Assembly (NCBI GenBank): GCA_017433225.1
Contig: JAFRHS010000011.1
Location: 1 to 64,000 of the forward strand
Direction of reading: 5' to 3'
DNA: 64,000 nucleotides
Source of the DNA: Clostridia bacterium
GTDB lineage: Bacteria > Bacillota > Clostridia > Oscillospirales > Acutalibacteraceae
Positions within the stretch are counted from its first letter, which is position 1. Every line of letters begins with the position of its first letter. The translations under genes and the position numbers were made by a program. This document shows positions 22,790 through 30,325 of this stretch, one piece after another. The notes under the pieces are model-generated. The model did not search any database. It had not been told where the DNA came from and worked only from the letters and a program-made list of their open reading frames with translations.

Positions 22790-23698
22790 ATGGCACAGAT
22801 TGAAGATTATCTTGACGAAATTGAAGAACTCCTTGAAAGTGGGAGAGGCAGTGCTTTCTCCGGAAAAACAAGTGTAGATGCGGACGCCATCAAGACCGTC
22901 ATCGAAGATATGCGCCTGGATATTCCGGAAGAGATCAAGCAGGCCAAGATCCTCGCGACCGAGCGTCGTGAGATCATCAACCGCGCCAATCAGGAAGCTG
23001 ACCGCATCGTGGAGGACGCCAAGTCCAGAAGCCGCGAGTACCTGACGGCAGCTGAGATGCGCGTGAAGGAACTGACCGAAAAGGCCAGCAAGAGCTCCGA
23101 AAAGGAACTCAAAGACGCTCATGCCGGTGCCCAGAAGATCCTCGAAGAGGCCCGCGCACAGGCCGATGGTCTCATTGCCCGTGAGAACATCGTCAAAGAA
23201 GCCAAGACCACCGCTGAGACCCTGAACGCCGAAGCGGAGAAATATCTGTCCGAGGCGAAGGCCGGCGCTGCCAAGCTGACGGCTGACACCGAAGAGTCCA
23301 CGACCACGCTCGTCGCCGAGACCCAGGCAAAAGTCGACGCCATGCTCGCCGAGGCCAAGGCGCAGGCAGACGCCATGGTCGCCGAAGCCAACGAGAAGGC
23401 TGCCGCCATCGGCGCCGAAGCACAGCGCAACGCCGAGCGCACCATCCAGGATGCGGACTACACCGCCCAGACCAAGATGGAAGCTGCCAACAAGTGGGCA
23501 GTCGACCTCAAGGCCAGCGTCGGCTCCTACATCACGAACCTCGTCAACGAGACCGAGTACCGTGTCGCCAAGAGCCTCAACGAAGTCCATCAGCTCCAGG
23601 CGAACATCAACCAGTCCAGCCTTGAGAACGGCGGCCAGCGCAACGTCCGCAGCAACCAGAATGCGGTCACCGCTGCTCAGCAGAAGAACAAACGCTGA
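22790..23698 (+). CDS. Alanine/glutamate-rich coiled-coil protein
   Basis: The 302-residue protein starts with a conserved-looking head (IEDYLDEIEELLESGRG, then VDADAIKTVIEDMRLDIPEEI) and continues as one long alpha-helical coiled coil rich in AEA, KA and EE from about residue 60 to 225, then a polar tail. No signal peptide or membrane segment. Such proteins beside coaD in Clostridia are usually annotated only as ATPase-like or hypothetical. The head-plus-coil layout recalls DivIVA, so a structural or cell-division role is possible. It is 5 bases after coaD, hence co-transcribed. Confidence 0.75.
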   Translation: MAQIEDYLDEIEELLESGRGSAFSGKTSVDADAIKTVIEDMRLDIPEEIKQAKILATERREIINRANQEADRIVEDAKSRSREYLTAAEMRVKELTEKASKSSEKELKDAHAGAQKILEEARAQADGLIARENIVKEAKTTAETLNAEAEKYLSEAKAGAAKLTADTEESTTTLVAETQAKVDAMLAEAKAQADAMVAEANEKAAAIGAEAQRNAERTIQDADYTAQTKMEAANKWAVDLKASVGSYITNLVNETEYRVAKSLNEVHQLQANINQSSLENGGQRNVRSNQNAVTAAQQKNKR

Positions 23699-23714
23699 GG
23701 TCATTTCGAACCGT

Positions 23715-23746
23715 AACGGAGCATTGTCTGACAATGCTCCGTTTTC
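23715..23746 (+). terminator. Terminator after the coiled-coil gene
   Basis: AACGGAGCATTGT (23715-23727) pairs with ACAATGCTCCGTT (23731-23743) around a short loop, followed by TTC-interrupted T residues. Very stable stem. Confidence 0.88.
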
Positions 23747-23767
23747 TTCTTGAAGGGAGGGGAGGAC

Positions 23768-24475
23768 ATGCGCCTCGACAAACTTCTGGGGTCCCAGACC
23801 GACCTCAGCCGCAAGGAAGCGAGACAGGTCATCAAAGACGGGCTCGTGCAGGTGGGCGATACCGTCATCCGAGACCCGGGCGCCTCTGTAGACCCGGAGA
23901 CCGAGACCGTGACCGTCGCCGGAACTCCTCTCGTCTTCAAGGAACATCTCTACCTCATGCTGAACAAGCCGGAGGGGTATATCAGTGCGACCGAAGACCG
24001 GACACAGAAGACGGTCCTCGATCTCGTGCCGCCGGAGCTTTTCCGGGACGGACTGTTCCCGGCGGGGCGGCTCGACGCGGACACCACCGGGTTCGTGCTC
24101 CTCACCGATGACGGAGTGTTCGCCCATGACATCCTTTCGCCGAAACATCATGTGGAGAAGACGTACATCGCCACCCTGGCAGAGCCCCTCACAGAGGAGT
24201 GCCTTGAGCAGGTGAGAGGCGGGATCGAACTGAAGGACGGCACGGTGTGCCTCCCGGCAGAAGTGCGGGCCCTATCGGAACACGAGGCGGAACTGAAACT
24301 GGTGGAGGGGAAATACCATCAGGTGAAGCGGATGTTCGCGGCGGCGGGCAACCGGGTCGTCGCTCTGCGCCGGACTGCCGTGGGCGATGTACCCCTCGAC
24401 CCGTCACTGGCTCCCGGTGAATGCCGGGAACTCCGAAAAGAAGAGCTTTTCATTCTCAAAACCCGTTCAAAATAG
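23768..24475 (+). CDS. 16S rRNA pseudouridine synthase, RsuA/RluB/E/F family
   Basis: The 235-residue protein has an N-terminal S4 domain (MRLDKLLGSQTDLSRKEARQ) and the catalytic motif GRLDADTTGFVLLTDDG with its aspartate. Length and motif fit RsuA, which modifies U516 of 16S rRNA, but RluB, RluE or RluF activity cannot be excluded. ATG at 23768 is chosen for GGGAGGGGAGG upstream. Confidence 0.88.
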   Translation: MRLDKLLGSQTDLSRKEARQVIKDGLVQVGDTVIRDPGASVDPETETVTVAGTPLVFKEHLYLMLNKPEGYISATEDRTQKTVLDLVPPELFRDGLFPAGRLDADTTGFVLLTDDGVFAHDILSPKHHVEKTYIATLAEPLTEECLEQVRGGIELKDGTVCLPAEVRALSEHEAELKLVEGKYHQVKRMFAAAGNRVVALRRTAVGDVPLDPSLAPGECRELRKEELFILKTRSK

Positions 24476-24492
24476 AAATCAAACGTTTTTGG

Positions 24493-24530
24493 TGCCGTTG
24501 TGGTTTTTCACAAACGGCATTTCATTTTTT
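24493..24530 (+). terminator. Terminator of the pseudouridine synthase gene
   Basis: TGCCGTTGTG pairs with CACAAACGGCA (one bulge) and is followed by TTTC and then seven T residues. Confidence 0.75.
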
Positions 24531-24563
24531 TGGGATTTTTTTATAAAAACGTGAGCAAAATTG

Positions 24564-24592
24564 TTGTAATTTGAAAATCGATTGTGTATTAT
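24564..24592 (+). promoter_or_regulatory. Promoter of the CdaR-like regulator gene
   Basis: TTGTAA (24564-24569), 17 bases, TATTAT (24587-24592), in an AT-rich gap; about 64 bases before the start codon. Confidence 0.7.
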
Positions 24593-24655
24593 AGATAACG
24601 TAAGCCATCAGAAATTGTACAAAAAGTCTAAAAATACAACTTCGAGGTATTTGAT

Positions 24656-25741
24656 ATGTCCAATCGACTTTTCCAGGGTGTCATCCACCAGATGAGAGAC
24701 GCCATCGACCGCACCGTCGGCGTCATCGACGAGTCCGGCACCGTCATCTCCTGCAGCGAACTCGAGCGCATCGGGGAGCAGAACAAGGCCCTGATTACCG
24801 ATATTTTCAATTCCAACGACCCCGTCATCCTCGACGGGACGACCTACCTGTCCTTCGACTCGAGACTGCGTCATGAGTACGCCATCTTCGTCGACGGGGA
24901 AGACGAGCTGGCAGAGAAGTATGCCCGCATCCTGTCGGTCTCCTTCGGCAGCATCAAGCAGTTCTACGACGAGAAGTATGACCGCAGCAACTTTGTGAAG
25001 AATGTCATCCTCGACAACATCCTGCCGGGAGACATTTACATCAAGGCGAGAGAACTCCGGTTCAACTCCGACGCCACCCGTGTCGTGCTCCTCATCCGCA
25101 TCACCGGTTCCGAGGATGCCACCGTCTTCGACGTCATCCAGAACCTGTTCCCGGACCGCAACAAGGACTTCGTCATCAACATCTCCGAGACCGATATCGC
25201 CCTCGTCAAAGAGGTCAATCCCGATGTCGATCCGAAAGACCTTGAAAACCTGGCACACTCCATCGCCGACGCCCTCAGCGCCGAGTTCTACAGCAGTGCA
25301 CAGGTCGGTATCGGCACCACCGTCGTCGGGCTCAAAGACCTGTCCCGCTCTCTGAAAGAGGCACAGGTGGCCCTCGAAGTCGGCAAGGTCTTCGACACCG
25401 AGAAAGACATCATCAGCTATGACAACCTCGGCATCGCCCGTCTCATCTATCAGCTGCCGACCACGCTCTGTGAGATGTTCCTGTCCGAGATCTTCAAGCG
25501 CGGCTCCATCGACAGCCTCGACCAGGAGACCCTGTTCACCATCCAGCGGTTCTTCGAAAACAACCTGAACGTCTCCGAGACGTCCCGGAAACTGTTCGTC
25601 CACCGGAACACTCTCGTCTATCGCCTCGAGAAGATCAAAAAGATCACCGGTCTGGACCTCAGAGAGTTCGACGACGCCATCGTGTTCAAAGTAGCACTGA
25701 TGGTCAAGAAATATCTCGATTCGAACCCGACCAAATTCTAA
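24656..25741 (+). CDS. CdaR/PucR-family transcriptional regulator
   Basis: The 361-residue protein has a short sensory N-terminus (VIHQMRDAIDRTVGVIDESGTVIS), a central GGDEF-like CdaR region (residues about 130-260, ending QVGIGTTVVGLKDLSRSLKEAQ) and a C-terminal PucR helix-turn-helix (NNLNVSETSRKLFVHRNTLV, then YRLEKIKKITGLDLREFDDA). Relatives control sugar-acid or purine catabolism, but no such genes are adjacent. It has its own promoter and is followed by a terminator before ftsE. Confidence 0.87.
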   Translation: MSNRLFQGVIHQMRDAIDRTVGVIDESGTVISCSELERIGEQNKALITDIFNSNDPVILDGTTYLSFDSRLRHEYAIFVDGEDELAEKYARILSVSFGSIKQFYDEKYDRSNFVKNVILDNILPGDIYIKARELRFNSDATRVVLLIRITGSEDATVFDVIQNLFPDRNKDFVINISETDIALVKEVNPDVDPKDLENLAHSIADALSAEFYSSAQVGIGTTVVGLKDLSRSLKEAQVALEVGKVFDTEKDIISYDNLGIARLIYQLPTTLCEMFLSEIFKRGSIDSLDQETLFTIQRFFENNLNVSETSRKLFVHRNTLVYRLEKIKKITGLDLREFDDAIVFKVALMVKKYLDSNPTKF

Positions 25742-25787
25742 ACCTTTTGTAAATACGATAAAAACAGGTTACAAAAGGGTAACATTA

Positions 25788-25796
25788 TGTTATAAT
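25788..25796 (+). promoter_or_regulatory. Possible extended -10 before ftsE
   Basis: TGTTATAAT (TATAAT at 25791-25796). A transcript from here would start inside the terminator stem at 25801, so it is an uncertain ftsE promoter. A second TATAAT at 25900-25905 lacks a -35. Confidence 0.35.
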
Positions 25797-25800
25797 GCTT

Positions 25801-25850
25801 CCTGCTCTGACGGAAAACCCTTCGTTTTTGACTCAGAGCAGGGCTTTTTT
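25801..25850 (+). terminator. Terminator between the regulator and ftsE
   Basis: CCTGCTCTGA (25801-25810) pairs with TCAGAGCAGG (25833-25842), followed by GC and six T residues. Confidence 0.85.
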
Positions 25851-25943
25851 GAGTAGCTTTTTTCAGGCTGGTTTTAAGCTAGCCTTTAAGTTTTGTTTTT
25901 ATAATTTAAAGTTAAGATATCAACATTTAAGGAGTATGCCAAC

Positions 25944-26924
25944 GTGATCGAATTCAGAGATGTATCCAAGGTATACGACAACGGAACCGTGGCTTTGAAA
26001 GACGTCAACCTGCGGATCGACCGCGGCGAGTTCGTCTTCATCGTCGGCGCGTCCGGTGCCGGTAAAAGTACCTTCCTGAAAACCATCATGCGGGAAGAGG
26101 TCCCCACCAGCGGCAGCATCATGATCAACAACTACGATCTGACCAAGATGAGCACGCGGGAGATCCCGTATTACCGCCGGACCCTGGGCATCGTGTTCCA
26201 GGACTTCCGCCTCATCCCGAAAATGTCCGTTTATGACAACGTGGCGTTCGCCATGCGTGTTATCGGTGCCAGCGAAAAAGAGATCAAAAAGCGCGTCCCG
26301 TACGTTCTGACTCTGGTCGGCCTGCAGGACAAGGCAAACAACATGCCGAACGAGATCTCCGGCGGTGAGCAGCAGCGTGTCGCTCTGGCCCGCGCGCTGG
26401 TCAACAACGCGAACACCATCATCGCCGACGAGCCCACCGGTAACGTGGACCCGGAGATGTCTTACGAGATCGTGGAACTGCTCGACCGCATCAACGAGAA
26501 CGGCACCACGATCATCATGGTCACCCATGAACATGAACTCGTCAAACAGTTCGACCACCGCATCGTCGTCATCGACAACGGTGAAGTCGTGTCCGACATG
26601 GCAAACGGCGGTGTCCTCCACTATGACAGCAAGACCGGCTACCAGCCCGTCCCGAATGTCACGGAGATGAAGACCATCACCCTTCACAACGTCAATGTCT
26701 CTTATGAGAATTCGCCTGTCACCCAGATCATCGAGACCGAAGTCCCGGTGAGACCGTCTTCTTCCAATGTCCCGGTCATCCCCGATCTGCCGGAGATGGA
26801 AGACATCGTGGAAGCGGAGGAGCTGCCGAAGGCGCCGGAACTGTCCTTCACGGAAGCCACCCTTCGGGAACTCGATCTGGAGATGGGATTCACAAAACCG
26901 GAAGGCGGTGAGGGCAATGGCTAA
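25944..26924 (+). CDS. ftsE: Cell division ATP-binding protein FtsE with long C-terminal extension
   Basis: FtsE is the ATPase of the FtsEX complex that controls peptidoglycan hydrolases at the septum. The ABC core is complete: Walker A GASGAGKST near residue 38, Q-loop, signature SGGEQQRVALARA, Walker B TIIADEPTGNVDP and the His switch. FtsE is usually about 225-230 residues; here the ABC part ends near 218 and some 108 residues follow, Pro/Glu/Val-rich with no recognised domain. The start is GTG at 25944 with AAGGAG upstream. It overlaps ftsX by 8 bases. Confidence 0.95.
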   Translation: MIEFRDVSKVYDNGTVALKDVNLRIDRGEFVFIVGASGAGKSTFLKTIMREEVPTSGSIMINNYDLTKMSTREIPYYRRTLGIVFQDFRLIPKMSVYDNVAFAMRVIGASEKEIKKRVPYVLTLVGLQDKANNMPNEISGGEQQRVALARALVNNANTIIADEPTGNVDPEMSYEIVELLDRINENGTTIIMVTHEHELVKQFDHRIVVIDNGEVVSDMANGGVLHYDSKTGYQPVPNVTEMKTITLHNVNVSYENSPVTQIIETEVPVRPSSSNVPVIPDLPEMEDIVEAEELPKAPELSFTEATLRELDLEMGFTKPEGGEGNG

Positions 26925-27891
26925 AGCAGAGAGAAAGCAGAAAGCTTCGTCCACGAAGACGACCAGAAGCCGCCGCCGTTCCTTCAACGTCGGATACCTC
27001 ACGAAGGAAGGCATCCGCAACGTGTGGTCGAACCGACTCATGTCGGTCGCTTCCGTTGCCGTTCTGACGTCCTGTCTGCTCCTCATCGGTGTCGCGATCA
27101 TGCTGTACGCGAACATCGATATGGCACTCGATGACGTCCAGGAGCAGAACATCATCATGGTGTACCTTGACGACAACATCTCGGAAGAGGACATCAACAC
27201 GGTCGGTCAGGACATTCGAATGATCTCTGACATCGAGTCCGCCGAATTCGTCTCCAAAGAGGAAGCGTACCAGTCTCAGCTCGAGAGCCTCGGCGACGAC
27301 GCCAAGCTCATGGAAGGCCTCGAAGAGAACCCGCTTCCGGACTCCTACGAAGTTTACCTCAAGACGCTTGACCACTACGACAGCGTCCAGGAAAGCCTCA
27401 AATCCATCGACCACGTCGCCAGTGTCCGCGGCAACTCGGACCTTGCGGAACAGGTCCGGCAGCTTTCCCGCGCGGTCACCATCATCAGCGTCGGCATCAT
27501 CATCATGCTGCTCGCCGTGTCTCTGTTCATCATCGCGAACACGGTCCGTGTCACGATGTATAACCGCCGCCTCGAGATCTCCATCATGAAGGCCGTCGGT
27601 GCCACCAACTGGTTCATCCGCTGGCCCTTCATCATCGAAGGTGTCATCATCGGCATCGTCTCCGGCCTCGTCTCGGAGGGTCTCGTCTGGGCCCTGTATT
27701 CGATCGCCCTCAAGAACATCGGCAGCGTCTTCTCGATGCTCGGCAGCCAGGCCATCCCGTTCTCGGCTTATGCCGGCAAGATGCTCATCGCCTTCATCTT
27801 CGTCGGTATCCTGGCCGGTGCCGTCGGTTCCATCGTGTCTATGACCCGCTATCTCAAAGAACAGGGGAGTGTGATCTCAGATGACAACTAA
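26917..27891 (+). CDS. ftsX: Cell division protein FtsX
   Basis: The 324-residue membrane subunit has a basic N-terminus, a first membrane helix near 43-65, a large extracytoplasmic domain (EQNIIMVYLDDNISEEDIN onward) that binds the hydrolase, and three further membrane helices in the C-terminal FtsX domain (including RRLEISIMKAVGATNWFIRWP). The ATG at 26917 lies inside the end of ftsE. Its 3' end overlaps the M23 gene by 11 bases, so all three are translated from one message. Confidence 0.95.
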   Translation: MAKAERKQKASSTKTTRSRRRSFNVGYLTKEGIRNVWSNRLMSVASVAVLTSCLLLIGVAIMLYANIDMALDDVQEQNIIMVYLDDNISEEDINTVGQDIRMISDIESAEFVSKEEAYQSQLESLGDDAKLMEGLEENPLPDSYEVYLKTLDHYDSVQESLKSIDHVASVRGNSDLAEQVRQLSRAVTIISVGIIIMLLAVSLFIIANTVRVTMYNRRLEISIMKAVGATNWFIRWPFIIEGVIIGIVSGLVSEGLVWALYSIALKNIGSVFSMLGSQAIPFSAYAGKMLIAFIFVGILAGAVGSIVSMTRYLKEQGSVISDDN

Positions 27892-29173
27892 CAGGAACCG
27901 GCTTCTGAGCCTTCTCCTGGCCTTTGCCGTCGTCGCGCTCCTCGCGATCCCGACCCCTGCCGGCATCCAGGCTTATGCCGCCGACAGCGCGGTCAGCCAG
28001 AAGATCGCCGACCTCGATGAAAAGATCGCCGCGAGTCAGGAAAAGATCAAAGAGAACGAAGCCAAGAAAAAAGAGGCACAGCAGAACGCAGATACCATCC
28101 AGGAAAGCGTCGACCTGCTGCAGTCTCAGATCAACGCCTACAACTCGAAGATCGACGTACTGAACAGCCAGATCTCCACCCTCAACAAGGACCTGACCAG
28201 TACGCAGGAAAAGATCGCGCAGACCGAGGCCGACATGGCGGTACAGAAAGAACAGATCGCCGCCACCCAGAGCCTCTATGCCGATCGGCTTCGGGCGATG
28301 TACGTCACCGGCAATGTCTCGAACCTCGAGATCCTGCTGGAGGCGGACAACTTCCGGGACTTCCTGAACCGTCTCGAGATGCTGACCCGGATCAGCAAGC
28401 ACGACAACGAGATCATCAAGACGCTCCAGGACGAGATCGCCGTCTATGAGAAGGCGGAAGCCACTCTCAAAGCGAGTGAAAAGAAACTGGTCTCGGACAA
28501 GGAGCAGATCGAAAACTCCAAGTCCATGCAGCAGGAAGCGAAGGCCCAGGTGGTCAGCGCGAAGGGCGATCTCGACTCGAAAGTCGACACTCTGGCGACC
28601 TACATCAGCGGCCTTGACAAGAACAGTGAAGAGCTGAACAACTACATCGCCAAAGCGAGAGCACAGCAGCAGGCCTACATGAACCAGGTCAACGCCAATC
28701 TGGCGGCCACGGCCTCCACCGGTAACGGCGCCTACTCCGGCACGTTCATCTGGCCGGTGGCTGGGGGCGGCACGTACGTGTCCTCCGGATACGGCTCCCG
28801 CTGGGGCACGTTCCACTACGGCATCGACATCACCAGCGGCAGCGGGAACAACCCGATCGTGGCTGCGGCCGCGGGCCGGGTGACCATCTCCAGCAATGCC
28901 TGTTCGCATAACTACCGAAAGGACTACAACTGCGGCTGTAACGGCGGCTACGGAAACTATGTGGTCATCGACCACGGCAACGGTCTTCTGACCTACTACG
29001 GCCACATGTCCCATGCCTCGGTCAGTGTCGGCACTTACGTCCAGCAGGGCCAGCAGATCGGCAACATGGGCTGCACCGGTTATTCGACCGGGCCGCATCT
29101 CCATTTCGAGGTCCGTGTCAACGACGGAACCTCCCGTTCGGTCGCGGCTCGAAACCCGATGAACTACTTCTAA
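27881..29173 (+). CDS. Secreted coiled-coil M23 peptidase, probable FtsEX-activated hydrolase
   Basis: The 430-residue protein has a signal peptide (cleavage probable after AYA at 31-33), a long coiled coil (about 36-270) and a C-terminal LytM/M23 domain with the metal ligands in HYGIDI near 312 and HLHFEV near 406. This is the EnvC/PcsB-like layout of hydrolase regulators driven by FtsEX, and the gene overlaps ftsX. A short cysteine-rich insert (ACSHNYRKDYNCGCNGGYG, about residues 340-358) sits between the metal motifs and is unusual. All core zinc residues appear present, so it is probably an active endopeptidase. Confidence 0.9.
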   Translation: MTTNRNRLLSLLLAFAVVALLAIPTPAGIQAYAADSAVSQKIADLDEKIAASQEKIKENEAKKKEAQQNADTIQESVDLLQSQINAYNSKIDVLNSQISTLNKDLTSTQEKIAQTEADMAVQKEQIAATQSLYADRLRAMYVTGNVSNLEILLEADNFRDFLNRLEMLTRISKHDNEIIKTLQDEIAVYEKAEATLKASEKKLVSDKEQIENSKSMQQEAKAQVVSAKGDLDSKVDTLATYISGLDKNSEELNNYIAKARAQQQAYMNQVNANLAATASTGNGAYSGTFIWPVAGGGTYVSSGYGSRWGTFHYGIDITSGSGNNPIVAAAAGRVTISSNACSHNYRKDYNCGCNGGYGNYVVIDHGNGLLTYYGHMSHASVSVGTYVQQGQQIGNMGCTGYSTGPHLHFEVRVNDGTSRSVAARNPMNYF

Positions 29174-29183
29174 ACAAAAAAAG

Positions 29184-29219
29184 ACCGCCTCGAAGCGTTT
29201 GCTTCGGGGCGGTTTTCTT
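29184..29219. terminator. Terminator between M23 gene and gntR
   Basis: ACCGCCTCGAAGC (29184-29196) pairs with GCTTCGGGGCGGT (29201-29213), followed by TTTTC; A residues on the other side allow use by the convergent gntR gene. Confidence 0.85.
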
Positions 29220-29228
29220 CTTGGCGAG

Positions 29229-29948
29229 TTACCCGAGGAACGGGAATTCGAGGATGTGGGTCGGGATGACGAAGCTGACATAGTTCGCAGCTTCCTCGAT
29301 GCCTTCAAAATACATCCAGCGCTGCAGTTCGACGACCTTCTCGGTCGGGTCGATCCCGAACATCTCCAGTTCTTTTTCCGAGGGATCGCGGACGATCGTG
29401 CTCTGGTCGAACCGGCGGATGGGGTTGTCCTCCACGTTGGTCAGAAGGTTGTGGGCAAGAGAGCCTTCGAGTTCGTTCTGATCGAGCAGATCGAAGATCT
29501 CCGGCAGATAGTAGTTGTCTTCCAGACCGAGGACCGTGTTGTCCGACTTGCGGATACGGACCAGACGGTGAACGACTTTGCCGGGCTCCCAGCGGTCGAG
29601 GACACTGTCGGCGGGAACGGTGTACTCATCGTTCTCGATGACCTCGTTGTTGTTCTTCATGCCGACATGCTTCAGCGTGAAGTTGAGGGAGAGGAAGGGC
29701 TCCAGGCCGTAGTGCTTGCTGCGTTCGCTGACGAACGTGCCGACACCCTGTCTCTTGTAGATGGTGCCTTCGTTTTCGAGCTGCGCCAAAGCTGCACGTA
29801 CGGTGGCACGGCCGACGTCCAGCGTTTCCATGAGCTCATACTCGGTGGGGAGCTGGGAATGTGCGGGGTACTTCCCGGAGATGATGAGCTTCATGATGTA
29901 CTCTTTGACATAGATGTAAAGAGTGGGCGAATTATCGCGTTTCGCCAT
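29229..29948 (-). CDS. GntR/HutC-family regulator with UTRA domain
   Basis: The 239-residue repressor-type protein has an N-terminal winged helix (SQLPTEYELMETLDVGRATVRAALAQLENEG, residues about 33-63) and a C-terminal UTRA effector domain (residues about 90-235). The family senses sugars, amino sugars or other small molecules. ATG at 29948 with GGAGG upstream. It is divergent from an iron alcohol dehydrogenase and may control it; the shared 377-bp region has palindromes that could be operators. Confidence 0.87.
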   Translation of the reverse strand: MAKRDNSPTLYIYVKEYIMKLIISGKYPAHSQLPTEYELMETLDVGRATVRAALAQLENEGTIYKRQGVGTFVSERSKHYGLEPFLSLNFTLKHVGMKNNNEVIENDEYTVPADSVLDRWEPGKVVHRLVRIRKSDNTVLGLEDNYYLPEIFDLLDQNELEGSLAHNLLTNVEDNPIRRFDQSTIVRDPSEKELEMFGIDPTEKVVELQRWMYFEGIEEAANYVSFVIPTHILEFPFLG

Positions 29949-30001
29949 AGGTAGAACCTCCTTGCGAATTTTAGTTTTATCACATTGTCCTAACTGAACC
30001 G

Positions 30002-30030
30002 ATTATAAGAAATGTTAGCCGATTAGTCAA
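30002..30030 (-). promoter_or_regulatory. Sigma-A promoter of the gntR gene
   Basis: On the minus strand TTGACT (30025-30030), 17 bases, TATAAT (30002-30007), 54 bases before the start codon. Confidence 0.88.
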
Positions 30031-30039
30031 TACATCCGA

Positions 30040-30203
30040 ACAAATTTGTACTGACAAAAATGACGTTTTCTAACTTTAAAAATGCCGCAGAACAAAGAAC
30101 CGAAAGAAGAAAAGCCAAATGCCAGTACGCGTATAGGAAACAATGCCAAAAGTTTTACATATGTAAATGGCTATGTTCGGCATACTTCTGAAATTGTCAG
30201 AAG
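30040..30203. promoter_or_regulatory. Divergent gntR-dehydrogenase control region with three inverted repeats
   Basis: ACAAATTTGT (30040-30049) is a perfect 10-bp palindrome just upstream of the gntR -35. TTTACATATGTAAA (30154-30167) is a perfect 14-bp palindrome. CTTCTGA-AATTG-TCAGAAG (about 30185-30203) is a 7-bp inverted repeat. Any may bind the GntR protein or another regulator. No gene is seen in this AT-rich stretch. Confidence 0.5.
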
Positions 30204-30228
30204 CTGTTATTGATTTCACAAAAACCGC

Positions 30229-30257
30229 TTGGCGGTCCGTAAAGGGTAAGATATAAT
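30229..30257 (+). promoter_or_regulatory. Sigma-A promoter of the alcohol dehydrogenase gene
   Basis: TTGGCG (30229-30234), 17 bases, TATAAT (30252-30257), about 69 bases before the start codon. Confidence 0.85.
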
Positions 30258-30325
30258 AAGCATAGAGCATAAGCCGGAACTCACCACGCCGGCTCAAATA
30301 GGAAAATGAAAGGAATCACAAAACT

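Noticed and set aside
25788..25796. TATAAT before ftsE as a confident promoter
   Set aside because: Its transcript would begin within the terminator stem, so it cannot be assigned with confidence.
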